Assembly: GCA_020744225.1 (NCBI GenBank)
Contig: JAGMWG010000003.1
Coordinates: 2,046,001 to 2,110,000 of the forward strand
Direction of reading: 5' to 3'
From: Paraphoma chrysanthemicola
Lineage: Eukaryota > Ascomycota > Dothideomycetes > Pleosporales > Phaeosphaeriaceae
Length of the DNA: 64,000 nucleotides
Of the stretch, positions 22,696 to 33,078 are shown piece after piece; position 1 is the first letter of the stretch, and each line of letters opens with the position of its first letter. The notes under the pieces are model-generated. The model was not told where the DNA came from and searched no databases. It worked only from the letters and a program-made list of their open reading frames with translations. A program made the position numbers and the translations under genes.

Positions 22696-23796
22696 CTATT
22701 CTTCGCTTGCGCTCCTACTGCTGTCGCGACTCACAAATGCTTCTGGATCCACAGGGAGCGCCTTTAGATCTACGCCATGTCTGTCGACCCATGCTCTGAC
22801 CTTGGCTTTGTTGATCACAGCTTCGGCACCGCCTCTTTTCTTGTGCTCCAGCACCTCCATGGCTTGCAGAGTGGCTATGATGTCGTCGGGAACAATGTAG
22901 GTCTTCTCGCGGAGGTCGAGCACCGTGAGTGCTTTCTTGGAGGGACAAGAGAGGATGGCGCGCGCAAGTGTGGTGGACCAGTAGTGGACGTAGGCTAGTC
23001 GGCCGAGGTCGGATAATGCTGTTGAAGACATGTTAGCGAGTGTCAGGCTGCACAGAAGATAGCATAGATGGTGTAGCGTACGCTTCTCAGGGCCACCCAA
23101 TCTGCCCTCTCGTCGACTCATCTCGTAGCTTGCGCCCATGAGTATTTGGCCAAGACCTTGTTTCTGCCATGGTGGAAAGACCAGTATGCATGCCAGATTG
23201 TTGTTGTCCCAGCTCATCTTCTCTTTGCTGAAGAAGCCTACGATCTGCCCCTGCTTGCCTACTTCTTCGCCACCAAAGTCCGTATGAGGTATGCTCGGGC
23301 TGGGATCGTGTGCGACAAGCAGGTAGTATAGAAACGTTGTTACGTCGTAGAACACAGACTTGGTGTCCAGGAACAGTTTCGCGAAGAGCGACAGGTTTTG
23401 TGCATAGAGCTTGTGTTTCTCGCCGTCAATCTCGTAGAGCGAGTAGTTGCCTTTGGTGTAGACATTGACACCAGGCGGCGGCGCACTTCGGTGTGGACAT
23501 GCTTTCTGCGCATGTTAGCATTCAATGCTTGCTGTTGCTGTGAAGGAGATAGCGCGTACCAGATGCCCCAAAAAAAGCATCAATTCTTTGCTGTACTTGA
23601 AGCACCATTGACAAACATACAGACGCTCAACCCTGCGTCCCACAAGTCCCTCAGGATAGAAGGACGGATACCATGGCTTGATCAGCAGCGAGCCAAACAC
23701 GACTTCGAGGACATTTGGAGTGACTGGCGGTTTTTGTTGCAGCTTCAAGGCGGGATCCGCAGATATGCCGTTGATAGAGCCTACATCAGGGGCCAT
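22696..23796 (-). CDS. SAS2: MYST-family histone acetyltransferase, SAS2 type
   Basis: Nuclear lysine acetyltransferase; Sas2 acetylates H4 Lys16 within the SAS complex in yeast. Model: complement(22696..23018, 23082..23505, 23560..23796), 327 aa, with introns of 63 and 54 nt. The start is the ATG at 23796, because the upstream open frame begins only with GTG. The MYST C2HC zinc finger is complete across the first intron: LYVCQWCFKY, then LGHLKACPHR, giving C-x2-C-x12-H-x3-C. The acetyl-CoA loop is ILVFPPWQKQGLGQILM and the catalytic Glu lies in GGPEKPLSDLG. The autoacetylated Lys region is HKLYAQNLSLFAKLFL. There is no chromo or Tudor-knot domain and the protein is short, both as in Sas2 (338 aa) and unlike Esa1 or Sas3. 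Assignment to Sas2 rather than another MYST member rests on this size and layout. Confidence 0.87.
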
Positions 23797-24293
23797 TGAA
23801 GCAGTCGATGTTATGCGGGGCAGCTCGCATGCTGGTGGGGCAGCGACGTGACGTGATGGAGTCTGATGCGGGCGAAATGGTTTCAGTCGGCCAAGCGCAA
23901 CGCGTGGGCACGTGCTTTCCGCAATGCACCTCGCGAATCCGTGTTCCACTAGCTGAACCACGATAAACCGGTGGCATCAATAACTTTTGCTCGCTGCCTG
24001 AGCCAAGGCGCTGTCCCTACTTTTTTTGGATTAACCAAAGCCGCGCGTAGACCGAAGTACACAAAGACTCACAACCTGCCTCCACGGCATCCACGACGTG
24101 CCCAGGTAACACCCGATAGAGTAGCTTCACATTTGGGTCTAAGTATGCATAAATCACCGATGAGTGAAGTACAGTGAAGTCATCGATTCGAAAGTGAAGT
24201 AAGAGAACGCCAGGCCATTTGAGCCAATCCCAAGGTATCTTATTCTTCATATCCATTCATAACACCACATTACCCAAGGCCAGAGAAACACAA
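23797..24293. other. Intergenic: SAS2 promoter and condensin 3' region
   Basis: About 500 bp on the 5' side of the SAS2-type gene and the 3' side of CND1. A CACGTG E-box core is present near 23910. No gene is seen. Confidence 0.5.
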
Positions 24294-27200
24294 TTACGCT
24301 GCCGCCTGTACAGTCTTGAAGCCTTCCGCAACCAATTTCTGTATTTCTTCGTCCTTGTGCTGCAGCAGGCCGAGCGTATATGCGACATCGTCCCATTGTC
24401 TCTCGTTCTCCGCCCTAGGTAGCCTGGCGGCGAGCTTGTTGGAAAGCTGCTTGGCATGCTTGTCCTGTACGTTGTTAGTACCATACTCTGCAACTGTGAA
24501 GGAAAATCGTGACATGCCTTCTCGATGAAGCCAGCAAGGAACTTGATGATTCTCTTGAAAGCATCAACATCCAACGCAGAATCTGCGCTGAGCACGCTGA
24601 ACATATCGACGAACTGATTGTACACAGCGTTGTCCTTGGTGGCGAGTTCACTGAAGAACATGCGTGCCATATCTGCAATCTTCCTGTCGCTATCCTCAAG
24701 GCATTTTGCCATTTCGCCCAGCTGACCCTTAACTTTGACTTGTCCGGCCAGGATCAAGAAAGTCAATGTCATGAGACATGTCCGCTTTACGCTTGGGTCG
24801 CCGTCATTCAGACGGCGGTAGAGGAAGTCTGTGTTCTCGTCGATGAGGTGATTGAAGCAGACAGCCATGTCACCAAGCGCGACCACGAGGTTGCTGCGAA
24901 CAACAGCATCCTGACTTCGCTCGAGAATGGTGAGCAACAGCCCAAGATTGTTTTCGCAGTACTCTGAGCTCACACACATGAGCTTCGCCAAGCACAAGGC
25001 AGCTTGCGCTTGAAGCGTCGGATGGTTGTAAGAAGTGTTGTTCGCACAGATGTCGGCCACCAAGGGGCCGAAGTTGGCGAGCAGCGATGTTGGTCCAAAG
25101 AGTAGTTCTCGTTCACGAATATGTGCAATCGCCTCTGTGAAGTCATCTTCTGTGGTACCAGCCATGAGGTCGAGCTCATCAGCTGCTTCCTCAGGGGCCG
25201 GAGTGGGCTCCTTGGCAGATCCCCTTTTGCGTCCTTTCTTCAGAGGAGTAGGTTCTGCAGCTGAGGCCATCGATTTTCGAGGTGTGGGCGCAGTCTTTTT
25301 GTCTTTTTCTGCTTTCCTCCGTTTGAACTCCAATTCACACAGCTCCAGATGCACAATCTGCTTAATGGCGATGTGTCCTACCACAAACAGGAGCTGCGAC
25401 AACGCTAGCGCAGAATTTTGCTTCTTTGACTGTGGCTCTTCGGCTGCATCCTCTTCAGGTGCAGCCTCGTCTGTTGATTCGTTCATTTGGCTTGGCTCCT
25501 CAGTACTTGAGCTCGTGGATGGCCGCGATTGTCCCTTCACAGCAAAAACCCGCTTGGTGACTCGGCGAATAATCTCGGAGCAGAGCACATCCGGATGTTT
25601 TGATAACACGTATATGGCCCCGATAGCCTGCTCCGCAACTCCATACCACTCTTTGCTATCAGAGACGATCTCGGTCATTGCGGCGAGGCGTACAAGGACC
25701 GCATGATCATTCGGAAGTTTAACAACTTGTGTTGGTGCAGTCGAAGCTTGCTTTCCGGGCGGCGGGCTCATTCGACGAAGAGCGATACAGGTGTAACGAG
25801 CCAGCCCTAGGTCACGTCTGCCAAGCTCGCCTAAGCCTATACGTAGACAAGCCTCCATCTCTTGCACAACAATGTCTGGCGATGAAAGCGCGAGCATCCC
25901 CAGCACGATGATCGCACCGCGGCGCTGATTCTTCGAGATGTCCTTCTTCTGGTATCCGTAGATCTGCCACAGCTTTTGGATGACCAGTGCGTTGACGAGA
26001 CCTTGCTTCATCATTGTGCTCAAAAGTTGTTCGAGTGATGTCAGTTCAGCTGGTGTTGTACCGAATGTGAGACTGATCATGTTCTTGGAGATGTAATTGG
26101 CGACGGCGTTGGCATCAAAGCCAGGAGGGGCGTCGAAAAATAGGCCCTTGTAACATTCAAGCAGGTGAGTCTGGACGCCTTTGCCTTCGTCGCTGTTGCC
26201 TTTCGTCCAGATGAGGCGAAGCATTCTCCGGATGCCGAGCTTCGCGTTTGCGATTCGGTATGCATCGATGGTAACGAAGAAATCCATGGCCTCAATGACC
26301 TCGCTCTTGTTCTTGGAGGACAAGAGCTGAGTTACGACTTCGGCAGCCTCGTTGACGATTTCAATAAACTTCAATGCTTCGAGTAAAAACTTTCGCATCG
26401 TCTGGAATTTCTCAAGTTCTTGCGCGGTCGCGGCGTCTTTCTGCGCCTTCTCGATTGCTGCTGCCCTCTCTTCCTCCGTCATCTCCGAGGGATGCTTCTG
26501 TCCATCTCCATTGTCTGCTTGCGTCGCATCTTGCAGCAGTGATTCGTCCACTGTTTGGTCGCCTGGCGCTCGCTCGCGTAATTCTTCAGGAGGCTGCAAT
26601 GTGCTTATTTGCTGCTCGACATCCTCTAGCCTCTGCGTCCAATCTTTGGTGGACAGCAAACCGCCATCAAAAGCTGTGAAAGGATGCGTCGAAACAAGCT
26701 TTGCGATCAGCTTGATGGCGTTTCTGCGCACATTGCTGCTCTTGTCTTCGAGACTTCGCGCCGCAAGCTCGGCTACCTTCTGCCGACGCTTTGGATACTT
26801 CTGCTCCAAGTCACACAGCTTTACGTAAACCTGGATTACTCGGCAACGGCAGTATGGGTTGATGTCGAGGAATCGATCCTCCAAGACGTCGAAGAATATC
26901 CTAATCTGCGCTTTGTGGTTTTCGCTCCGGTCATCTTGGCTTAGCTTGCTAAGCATAGCAATCAGGTTGCCGCATACTTCGATCAGCGCGCAGCGCAGGG
27001 TATATGATTCGCTGTCAAGAAGATTGGCGAGCAATGTCATTTGCTTGATGACGAGGTGCGGTGTGAGCTCTGAGATCTTCGTCAAGAAAGTAGAGATCGA
27101 CTTTGGTCCTTTCAGATCTGTGGCGCTAAACTCCTTGCCGCTGATGTCCTTCAAAACGTCTTCTGTCAGCTGTGGGTAGTCGTATGCGTCCGCGAGAGTG

Positions 27201-28147
27201 AAGAGAAATTCAGCCATGGGCTCTGAGAGGTGCTCGAAGTATGTCAGACTCTGGTTGATAGAAGTCTGCGCAGCTGCCCTGTGTTAGTCTGGCACACGAA
27301 GCAAATGTCACTGTAACTCACTGTATGCATGTCCGTGGTGCTTGACTGCAATACACAGTACCCGGAAGCAGTGGTTCCGAATTGCATTGCTCTTAACCCT
27401 GGACTCATTCTCGAGGATGTGGTAGACAGGCTTGGTGAAGAGCCCAATGAACGTATCCCGCTCGGATGTTGTGACGAAGATGCGGCCGAGCTTGAGCTTC
27501 AAGACCTTGCTCATGCGGTCGAGCGCTGTCTCCAATTGTGCCGAGGCGTCCCAACTGCCATCTTTGCCTACTCCTGCCTTTGTTTTTGCTCCCTTGCCCC
27601 TGCCTCGTGCGGCTGGCGCGGATGCCGACTTCTCCAGTGCTCGTGTCTCAATTGCTGATATGGTCCATCGCAACAGGAAGCCATACATCTCGAGTATGTT
27701 CTTGTGATGCGGTATCGCATCCTGCTCTTCTGCCTCGAGATCGGCATGTATGACGTCGGCTTGTGTTGAGAGGGCGGACACTATGAGATCGAGGATCTTG
27801 CTGAGCGTGGCTGGCGGTATTTGGGACGACGACCTAGATAGTTTGAAGAGATTAGACTGTGGCTCCGACCTCCAAGTCTTGGAATGCATAGGAAAAGCAG
27901 GCACACACTTGAGTAAGAACTGCAGTGTATCAAAGACAGAGCTGCGAGTGATCGCATCTGGGCTCTCTGCCACGGCGTCGACCACAGGATTGAGCTCGCT
28001 GTTGATCAAGCCGGGCGAAGACAGCGATTCTGGGTCATCTTCACACTCTTGCAGTGCTTGCGCGGCCTCGGGTGTGGGTATTGTCGAGGGGTCGCTGTCA
28101 AACAGCTTGATCGCCTCGTTGATGTCAAAGTCCACACGCGCCTCCAT
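24294..28147 (-). CDS. CND1: Condensin complex subunit 1 (CAP-D2 / Ycs4 / Cnd1)
   Basis: HEAT-repeat subunit of condensin, needed for mitotic chromosome compaction and rDNA segregation. Model: complement(24294..24464, 24518..27273, 27322..28147), 1250 aa, slightly longer than yeast Ycs4. The first junction gives HAYTAQTSINQSLTYFEHL, a conserved stretch. The last intron (24465-24517, 53 nt) has a GC donor (AAG|GCATGT) and an AG acceptor; splicing gives FIEKDKHAKQLSNKLAARLP and then the conserved C-terminus, whereas read-through gives unrelated sequence. Recognisable family segments include CALIEVCGNLIAMLSKL, RIFFDVLEDRFLDINPYCR and YEVLC-type HEAT repeats in the C-terminal half. An acidic and basic linker (Glu/Lys/Pro-rich) lies near residues 850-950. 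Divergent from CDC7. Confidence 0.95.
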
Positions 28148-28413
28148 GATGCACAGAATCGCCTAGAAAAGAAGAAGAAAAATTACAGGAAGTTGCGACG
28201 AAAGCGCGGTGTGGGAGTGTGTTTGCTCGTGAAGGTGGAGATGCGGGATGTTGTAGCACGGCAGGCGCGTTGTTTGGCGGGCTGTTATGGTTTCGCCTAT
28301 TGCGGTTAGTACCCGCGAGACAGCGCCCTCCACCTGCACCACATCGCGTATCAACACCGCAGAGGCGCGACTTCCTCAAGCTTGCACGAACACAACACGA
28401 CGGACGCAGTGCA
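28148..28413. promoter_or_regulatory. Divergent promoter of CND1 and CDC7
   Basis: The 266 bp between two cell-cycle start codons. It contains TTTGGCGG near 28273, close to the E2F/MBF-like TTTSSCGC pattern, and GACGAAA near 28197, close to the SBF box CACGAAA. These are only near matches, and function is inference. Confidence 0.45.
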
Positions 28414-29846
28414 ATGTCAAAGGTACGCGCCTCACTGCGCAACGCAGAGCACGTTGACGTGCACGAAGACAACATCAAAGAAGACGACGCCGAAGAGACA
28501 CAGGACGAAAGCATGGATCCACTCGAAGAGAGTGGGCACACGGTGGACAGTAGCGACGAGGAGGTCGAGGACTCTGTTCAGGAAGATATGGCGCGTTTTG
28601 AGGAGACGTTCGTTGGCATCAACAAGCGGTTTCGCCTCATTAACCGCATCGGAGAAGGTATGGTTGACCATTGGCTTAACATATGCAGGGTAGCGGGGTG
28701 GCTGACATGCACGCAGGGACATTCAGTACCGTGTACAAAGCCGAGGACTTGGAGTACAGCAAGTACGACAACAGCTGGGACATTGACGAGCGAGAAGATC
28801 GCAAGTGGTCGTCACCAGGCCACCGACGACGCCCATCCCGACGACCCCACTACGTTGCCATCAAGAAGATCTATGTCACCAGCAGTCCAATACGTATCTT
28901 CAACGAACTGGAACTGCTTCACGACTTGAGAGACTCGGACTCAGTATGTCCACTCATCACTGCCTTTCGTCACCTGGACCAAGTTGCTGCCGTGCTGCCG
29001 TATTTCCAGCACAGCGACTTCCGCGACTACTACCGCGACATGAAGATCTCTGAAATGCGCGTATACTTCCGCAGTCTCTTCACTGCATTGCGGTCAGTAC
29101 ACGCGAAGAAGATCATCCATCGCGATGTCAAGCCCACCAACTTCCTCTACAACCCTGCCCTCTCGCGAGGAGTTCTGGTGGACTTTGGTCTCGCCGAGCG
29201 AGAAGGCACTGACTGGCATCATTGCTCATGTCACCTTTCGGACGAGGATCGCCGTTACAAGGTCGCACACAGCGTGTATGCCCAGACCCAGCAGTCGGGA
29301 CACAATACAACGAGCTACCCAAAGAACGATACCCGCAGCAGCCGTCGGGCGAATCGAGCAGGAACTCGTGGATTCCGCGCGCCCGAAGTGCTCCTCAAAT
29401 GCACACAGCAGACATGTTCGATTGACATATGGAGTGTTGGCGTGATTCTGCTCACCATGCTTTCCCGCCGCTTTCCGTTCTTCCACAGTGCGGACGACAT
29501 TGATGCGTTGCTGGAAATTGCAACCATCTTCGGACGGAAGAAGATGCGGGAGACATCCCTGCTTCACGGGCAAGTATTCGAGACGAACATCCCCAGTTAT
29601 AGCGAAGGTGGCCATAGCCTGGAGAAGATCATCTTGTGGTGCACAGGTCGAACAGGCGACAAGACACAGCCCAAGAAAGAGCTCGATGACGAAGAGAAAG
29701 AGGCTGTCGAGTTCCTCTACCGATTGCTGGAATGCAATCCGGCGAAGCGCATCACGGCTGCTGAAGCGCTCCGACATCCATTCATTTTGAAGGCATACGA
29801 GGACACCGAGCCTGACGAGGAAATGGTTGACCTTGTTGAGGTTTGA
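28414..29846 (+). CDS. CDC7: Cell division control protein kinase CDC7 (DDK catalytic subunit)
   Basis: Ser/Thr kinase that, with Dbf4/Dfp1, phosphorylates the MCM helicase to fire replication origins. Model: join(28414..28657, 28717..29846), 457 aa; the 59-nt intron falls inside the glycine loop and splicing restores NRIGEGTFSTVYKAEDL. The first 65 residues are acidic. Kinase motifs in order: VAIKKIYV (Lys), HRDVKPTNFLYN, VDFGLAE, a long activation-segment insert of about 60 residues, RGFRAPEVLLKC, and IDIWSVGVILLTML. The IIHRDVKPTNFLY form and the large insert before APE are typical of Cdc7. Shorter than yeast Cdc7 (507 aa) but complete. The frame is open upstream of 28414, but that is the first in-frame ATG supported by conserved acidic sequence. 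Confidence 0.95.
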
Positions 29847-30088
29847 CTGCATTTACGATTACGATTCGCATCAGAAGCTACGAGTCTGCATAGACGGCGC
29901 ACGGTTGTAAGCATGGAATGGAGTTTGGCCATCTAGGGACGGCAGTCGATGTTATTGCGATACCCATCACCTTGTACACTAGCGCGAGTATAATACATGC
30001 ACATGATATGCAACCACCAACCACTCTATGCTTACTACCTTCCAGCACACAGAGGATATCATACAACTACTTCTGACCTGCCACAGAC

Positions 30089-30745
30089 TCATGACGTCTG
30101 TTCTTTCGCTTTCTGCAGCTTCTCTTCCGCCTTCCTATCCTCCTTCTCCTTCTTGTTGCTCTCCATCCTCCTCTGCTTCGCTGTCAGTTCCTGCCCCACC
30201 TCACCCTTGTGTTTCTCCTCCTTCCCTGAGCCTACTCCCCCCGCCTTCAGATCCGCCTCATACGCCCTCAATCCCCGCATCGCCTCTTCCATTGTCGGAA
30301 TCGCCAGCCCTTGTTTCCGCGCGTCATTGATCCGCTGTATGCTCGCAACTTTCCCTTTTTGCGCAGACCTCACGTCCTTCAGCAACCGCTGCCGTATCCT
30401 CTGCTGCTCCAGCTGCTCTGGCGTAAGGACCGGCGGCCTATTCTCTACGGGCTCACCGAAAGGCGCAATTATTGAGGTGACAACATGGTGTATCTGTTTG
30501 CTGGTCCGATGACCCGATGTGATCCTCACGACGTCGCCAGGGACTAATGAGGAGTTTGGATCTCGGACGAGATAGTTCTTGGGTGCTGGGAAGTGTTTGC
30601 GGAATTTCTTGTTCCATTCTTGCTCGGCCACGCGCACTTTGACGGCCCCCGCCATTTTGCCGGCAGACACGACAACACCGACTTTTTGACTGTGTATGTA
30701 TTGTGGTATCAGCGGCTTAACGGCTTTGGCGGCGGCGGAAGCCAT
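30089..30745 (-). CDS. mrps17: Mitochondrial small ribosomal subunit protein uS17m
   Basis: Single exon, 218 aa, ATG at 30745. The N-terminal 110 residues carry the uS17 OB fold: KVGVVVSAGKMAGAVKVRV (strand pair), a conserved Lys/Arg segment KKFRKHFPAPKNYLVRDPN, and VPGDVVRITSGHRTSKQIHH. This order matches bacterial S17 (GxVVS.KM.KTV.V, H...HD..N, GD.V.I.ECRPLSK.K). The C-terminal 100 residues are Lys/Glu/Gln-rich, probably helical, and are a mitochondria-specific extension. It should sit in the mitoribosome small subunit. No strong cleavable presequence is seen; the first residues (MASAAAKAVKPLIPQYIHS) may serve as an internal signal. Convergent with CDC7 and divergent from the DnaJ gene. 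Confidence 0.9.
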   Translation of the reverse strand: MASAAAKAVKPLIPQYIHSQKVGVVVSAGKMAGAVKVRVAEQEWNKKFRKHFPAPKNYLVRDPNSSLVPGDVVRITSGHRTSKQIHHVVTSIIAPFGEPVENRPPVLTPEQLEQQRIRQRLLKDVRSAQKGKVASIQRINDARKQGLAIPTMEEAMRGLRAYEADLKAGGVGSGKEEKHKGEVGQELTAKQRRMESNKKEKEDRKAEEKLQKAKEQTS

Positions 30746-31226
30746 GATGGGCAGGTGGTGGGTGCGGAGGAGGAGACGGAGGTGGTTGCGGAGGTCGAGC
30801 AGGCGCTCGTGGCGCGATCGATGTGGTAGAGTCGCACGTTCGAGTGAAAGACGGCAAGCGAATGCGTCCGAGGTATTCGAGTATTCGTCGACAAAGCTGG
30901 TACGTGGCTGGCAGCTCAATTGATGGTGTTCCTGGTAGTCGAGAGTACGCAACAAAAACCTTGGGAAGACTAGCGCCAAGTCTCACTCCGATTGGCTCCG
31001 CAATTCGAGTAACTGCTATCGTGTCCAGAGCTCCCGCATTTGACAGCGATCTAACTTCCACGTTTAAAGTCGATTGTACCCCCGTACCCGCCTTTCCCGG
31101 GCATCTCACTTCAAGTACTTGTTCTATGTTCATGTAGCGATTCGTCCTTTACACCAGCATTGGATCATTCCGTCCACTCTTTACTACAGTTGTTAGCCAC
31201 CGTGCAGGTGCATCATACGAACCGAG
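30746..31226. promoter_or_regulatory. Divergent promoter region of mrps17 and the ER DnaJ gene
   Basis: About 480 bp between two start codons. No coding signal is seen. I did not identify a clear unfolded-protein-response or heat-shock element by eye. Confidence 0.4.
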
Positions 31227-32626
31227 ATGCTCTTACGGATAGCGCTGTTAGTCGCGTGTTTGGCGCTGCTTGTTCTCGGCGCTGAGGACTACTATAAGGT
31301 TCGTGAAGCCCCGAATATTCGCCTTCCAACGTACATCAACATCTGCTGCGTCGAACTTGAACGTGGTCACTAACACGGCACGCTTTAGCTCCTTGGCCTA
31401 AGAAAGAATGCTACCGACCGCGAGATCAAGAAGGCGTACAAGAACCTCAGCAAGAAGTACCACCCAGACAAAAATCCGTACGTCGAGCGCCTTCCACCAT
31501 CGCATCACAAACTTTACTGACATGAAGTAGTGGAGACGAAACGGCCAGTCAAAAGTTCATTGAGATTGCAGAAGCCTACGAAGTCCTCAGCGACGAAGAA
31601 CAGCGAAAGATCTACGACCAATACGGTCACGAAGGCATCAAGCAGCACAAGGAAGGCGGTGGACAACGGCAGCAGCATGATCCATTCGACCTCTTCTCGC
31701 GCTTCTTCGGCGGGTCAGGGCACTTTGGGCACCAGGGTGGGGAGCGGAGAGGACCGAACATGGAAGTCCGAGTCGCTTTACCTCTTCGCGACTTCTACAA
31801 TGGACGCAAGACGGAGTTCACAATCGAGAAGCAGGCTGTCTGCTCAACATGCGAGGGATCAGGCTCGTCGGATGGCCACGTGGACACTTGCGACAAGTGC
31901 TCAGGCCGTGGTGTGGTGATTCAACGACAGCAGCTTGCGCCAGGCCTCTTCCAGCAAGTTCAAATGCACTGCGATAAGTGCGGCGGCAAGGGCAAGACTA
32001 TCAAGCATCCTTGCAAAGTATGTGGAGGGAGCCGTGTCGTGCGCGAGTCGGAAACACATGAACTCGAGATTGAGAAGGGCATGCCCAAGGGCGTACGCAT
32101 CACCTACGAAAACGAAGCAGACGAGAGCCCCGACTACGTCGCTGGCGACCTCATCGTACATCTCGTCGAGGCAGACCCGGTGCTTGGTTCGCAAGAGCAC
32201 GAACGAACAGATGGCACATTCTTCCGCAGACGCGGCAAGGACCTATTCTGGCGCGAAGTCCTTTCTCTACGGGAAGCATGGATGGGTGACTGGACACGCA
32301 ATGTAACACACCTTGACGGACACGTTGTACAACTCTCACGCAAGCGCGGCGAAGTCGTGCAGCCCAATACTGTCGAGATTGTCAAAGAGGAAGGCATGCC
32401 AATATGGCACCAACAGCTCGAGAACAACGAGGGCGAAGTCTACGGCGACCTGCATGTTGAGTACGTGGTTGTGCTGCCAGACATGATGGAGAAGAGCATG
32501 GAGAAGGACTTTTGGGCCACCTGGGAGAAGTACAGGAAGAAGGGGGGTGTCAAGCTGGACGCGGCACTGGGAAGACCAGAGGGGCCAATCAAGTTCCCAG
32601 AGGATGGAGGGCACGATGAGTTATAG
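31227..32626 (+). CDS. SCJ1: ER-lumenal DnaJ co-chaperone (Scj1 type) with HDEL tail
   Basis: Hsp40 that stimulates BiP/Kar2 in the ER lumen for folding and degradation of glycoproteins. Model: join(31227..31298, 31389..31477, 31531..32626), 418 aa. Residues 1-18 form a signal peptide (MLLRIALLVACLALLVLG). The J domain follows, with LLGLRKNATDREIKKAYKNL and the HPD motif in KKYHPDKNP. Next come a Gly/Phe segment (DPFDLFSRFFGGSG) and four zinc-finger repeats: CSTCEGSG, CDKCSGRG, CDKCGGKG and a slightly degenerate CKVCGGSR. The substrate-binding C-terminal domain completes a class A DnaJ. The protein ends HDEL, the ER-retrieval signal, which together with the signal peptide fixes its place. Fungal relatives are about 370-420 aa, so it is full length. 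Confidence 0.95.
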
Positions 32627-33078
32627 ACGAAGGGATGCATGGATTATGAGGCGAATTGTACGTGGATACCCAAGCGGAGTTGGGAGTTTGTTCGTCTTAC
32701 TATAGCATAGATGGAGGTTGAAGACTTCTCATAGAGGAATATCGTTTTATCATTTAGGTGGCTTGTGCTGTCCTCAGCTACGAGAAGTTTACAAGAACAA
32801 GATGATAAACAGCTCCCGACGAACTCCATCGCTGTTCGACCTGCACATCGACACTGCCCTGCGCCATGACAGCAGCTTCGCACACATGGCGCTAGAAGTA
32901 CGTAAAGGGGCCTCAAGAAGTCATGCTTCCCATTGGGTCGAGTCTATCAAAACGCGAGGGTGCAGTGGTCGTTCCTTCCTCTTGTTCGGGTTGCCACGCG
33001 ACTGCTTCATGAGCAAATTTTGCGATTCACCACAACAACAAACGGCACTCACCTGACAACAAACTTCGCCCACTCACC
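32627..33078. other. Intergenic, no supported gene
   Basis: About 450 bp between two genes on the same strand. It should hold the 3' UTR of the DnaJ gene and the promoter of the next gene. No motif stands out. Confidence 0.5.
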
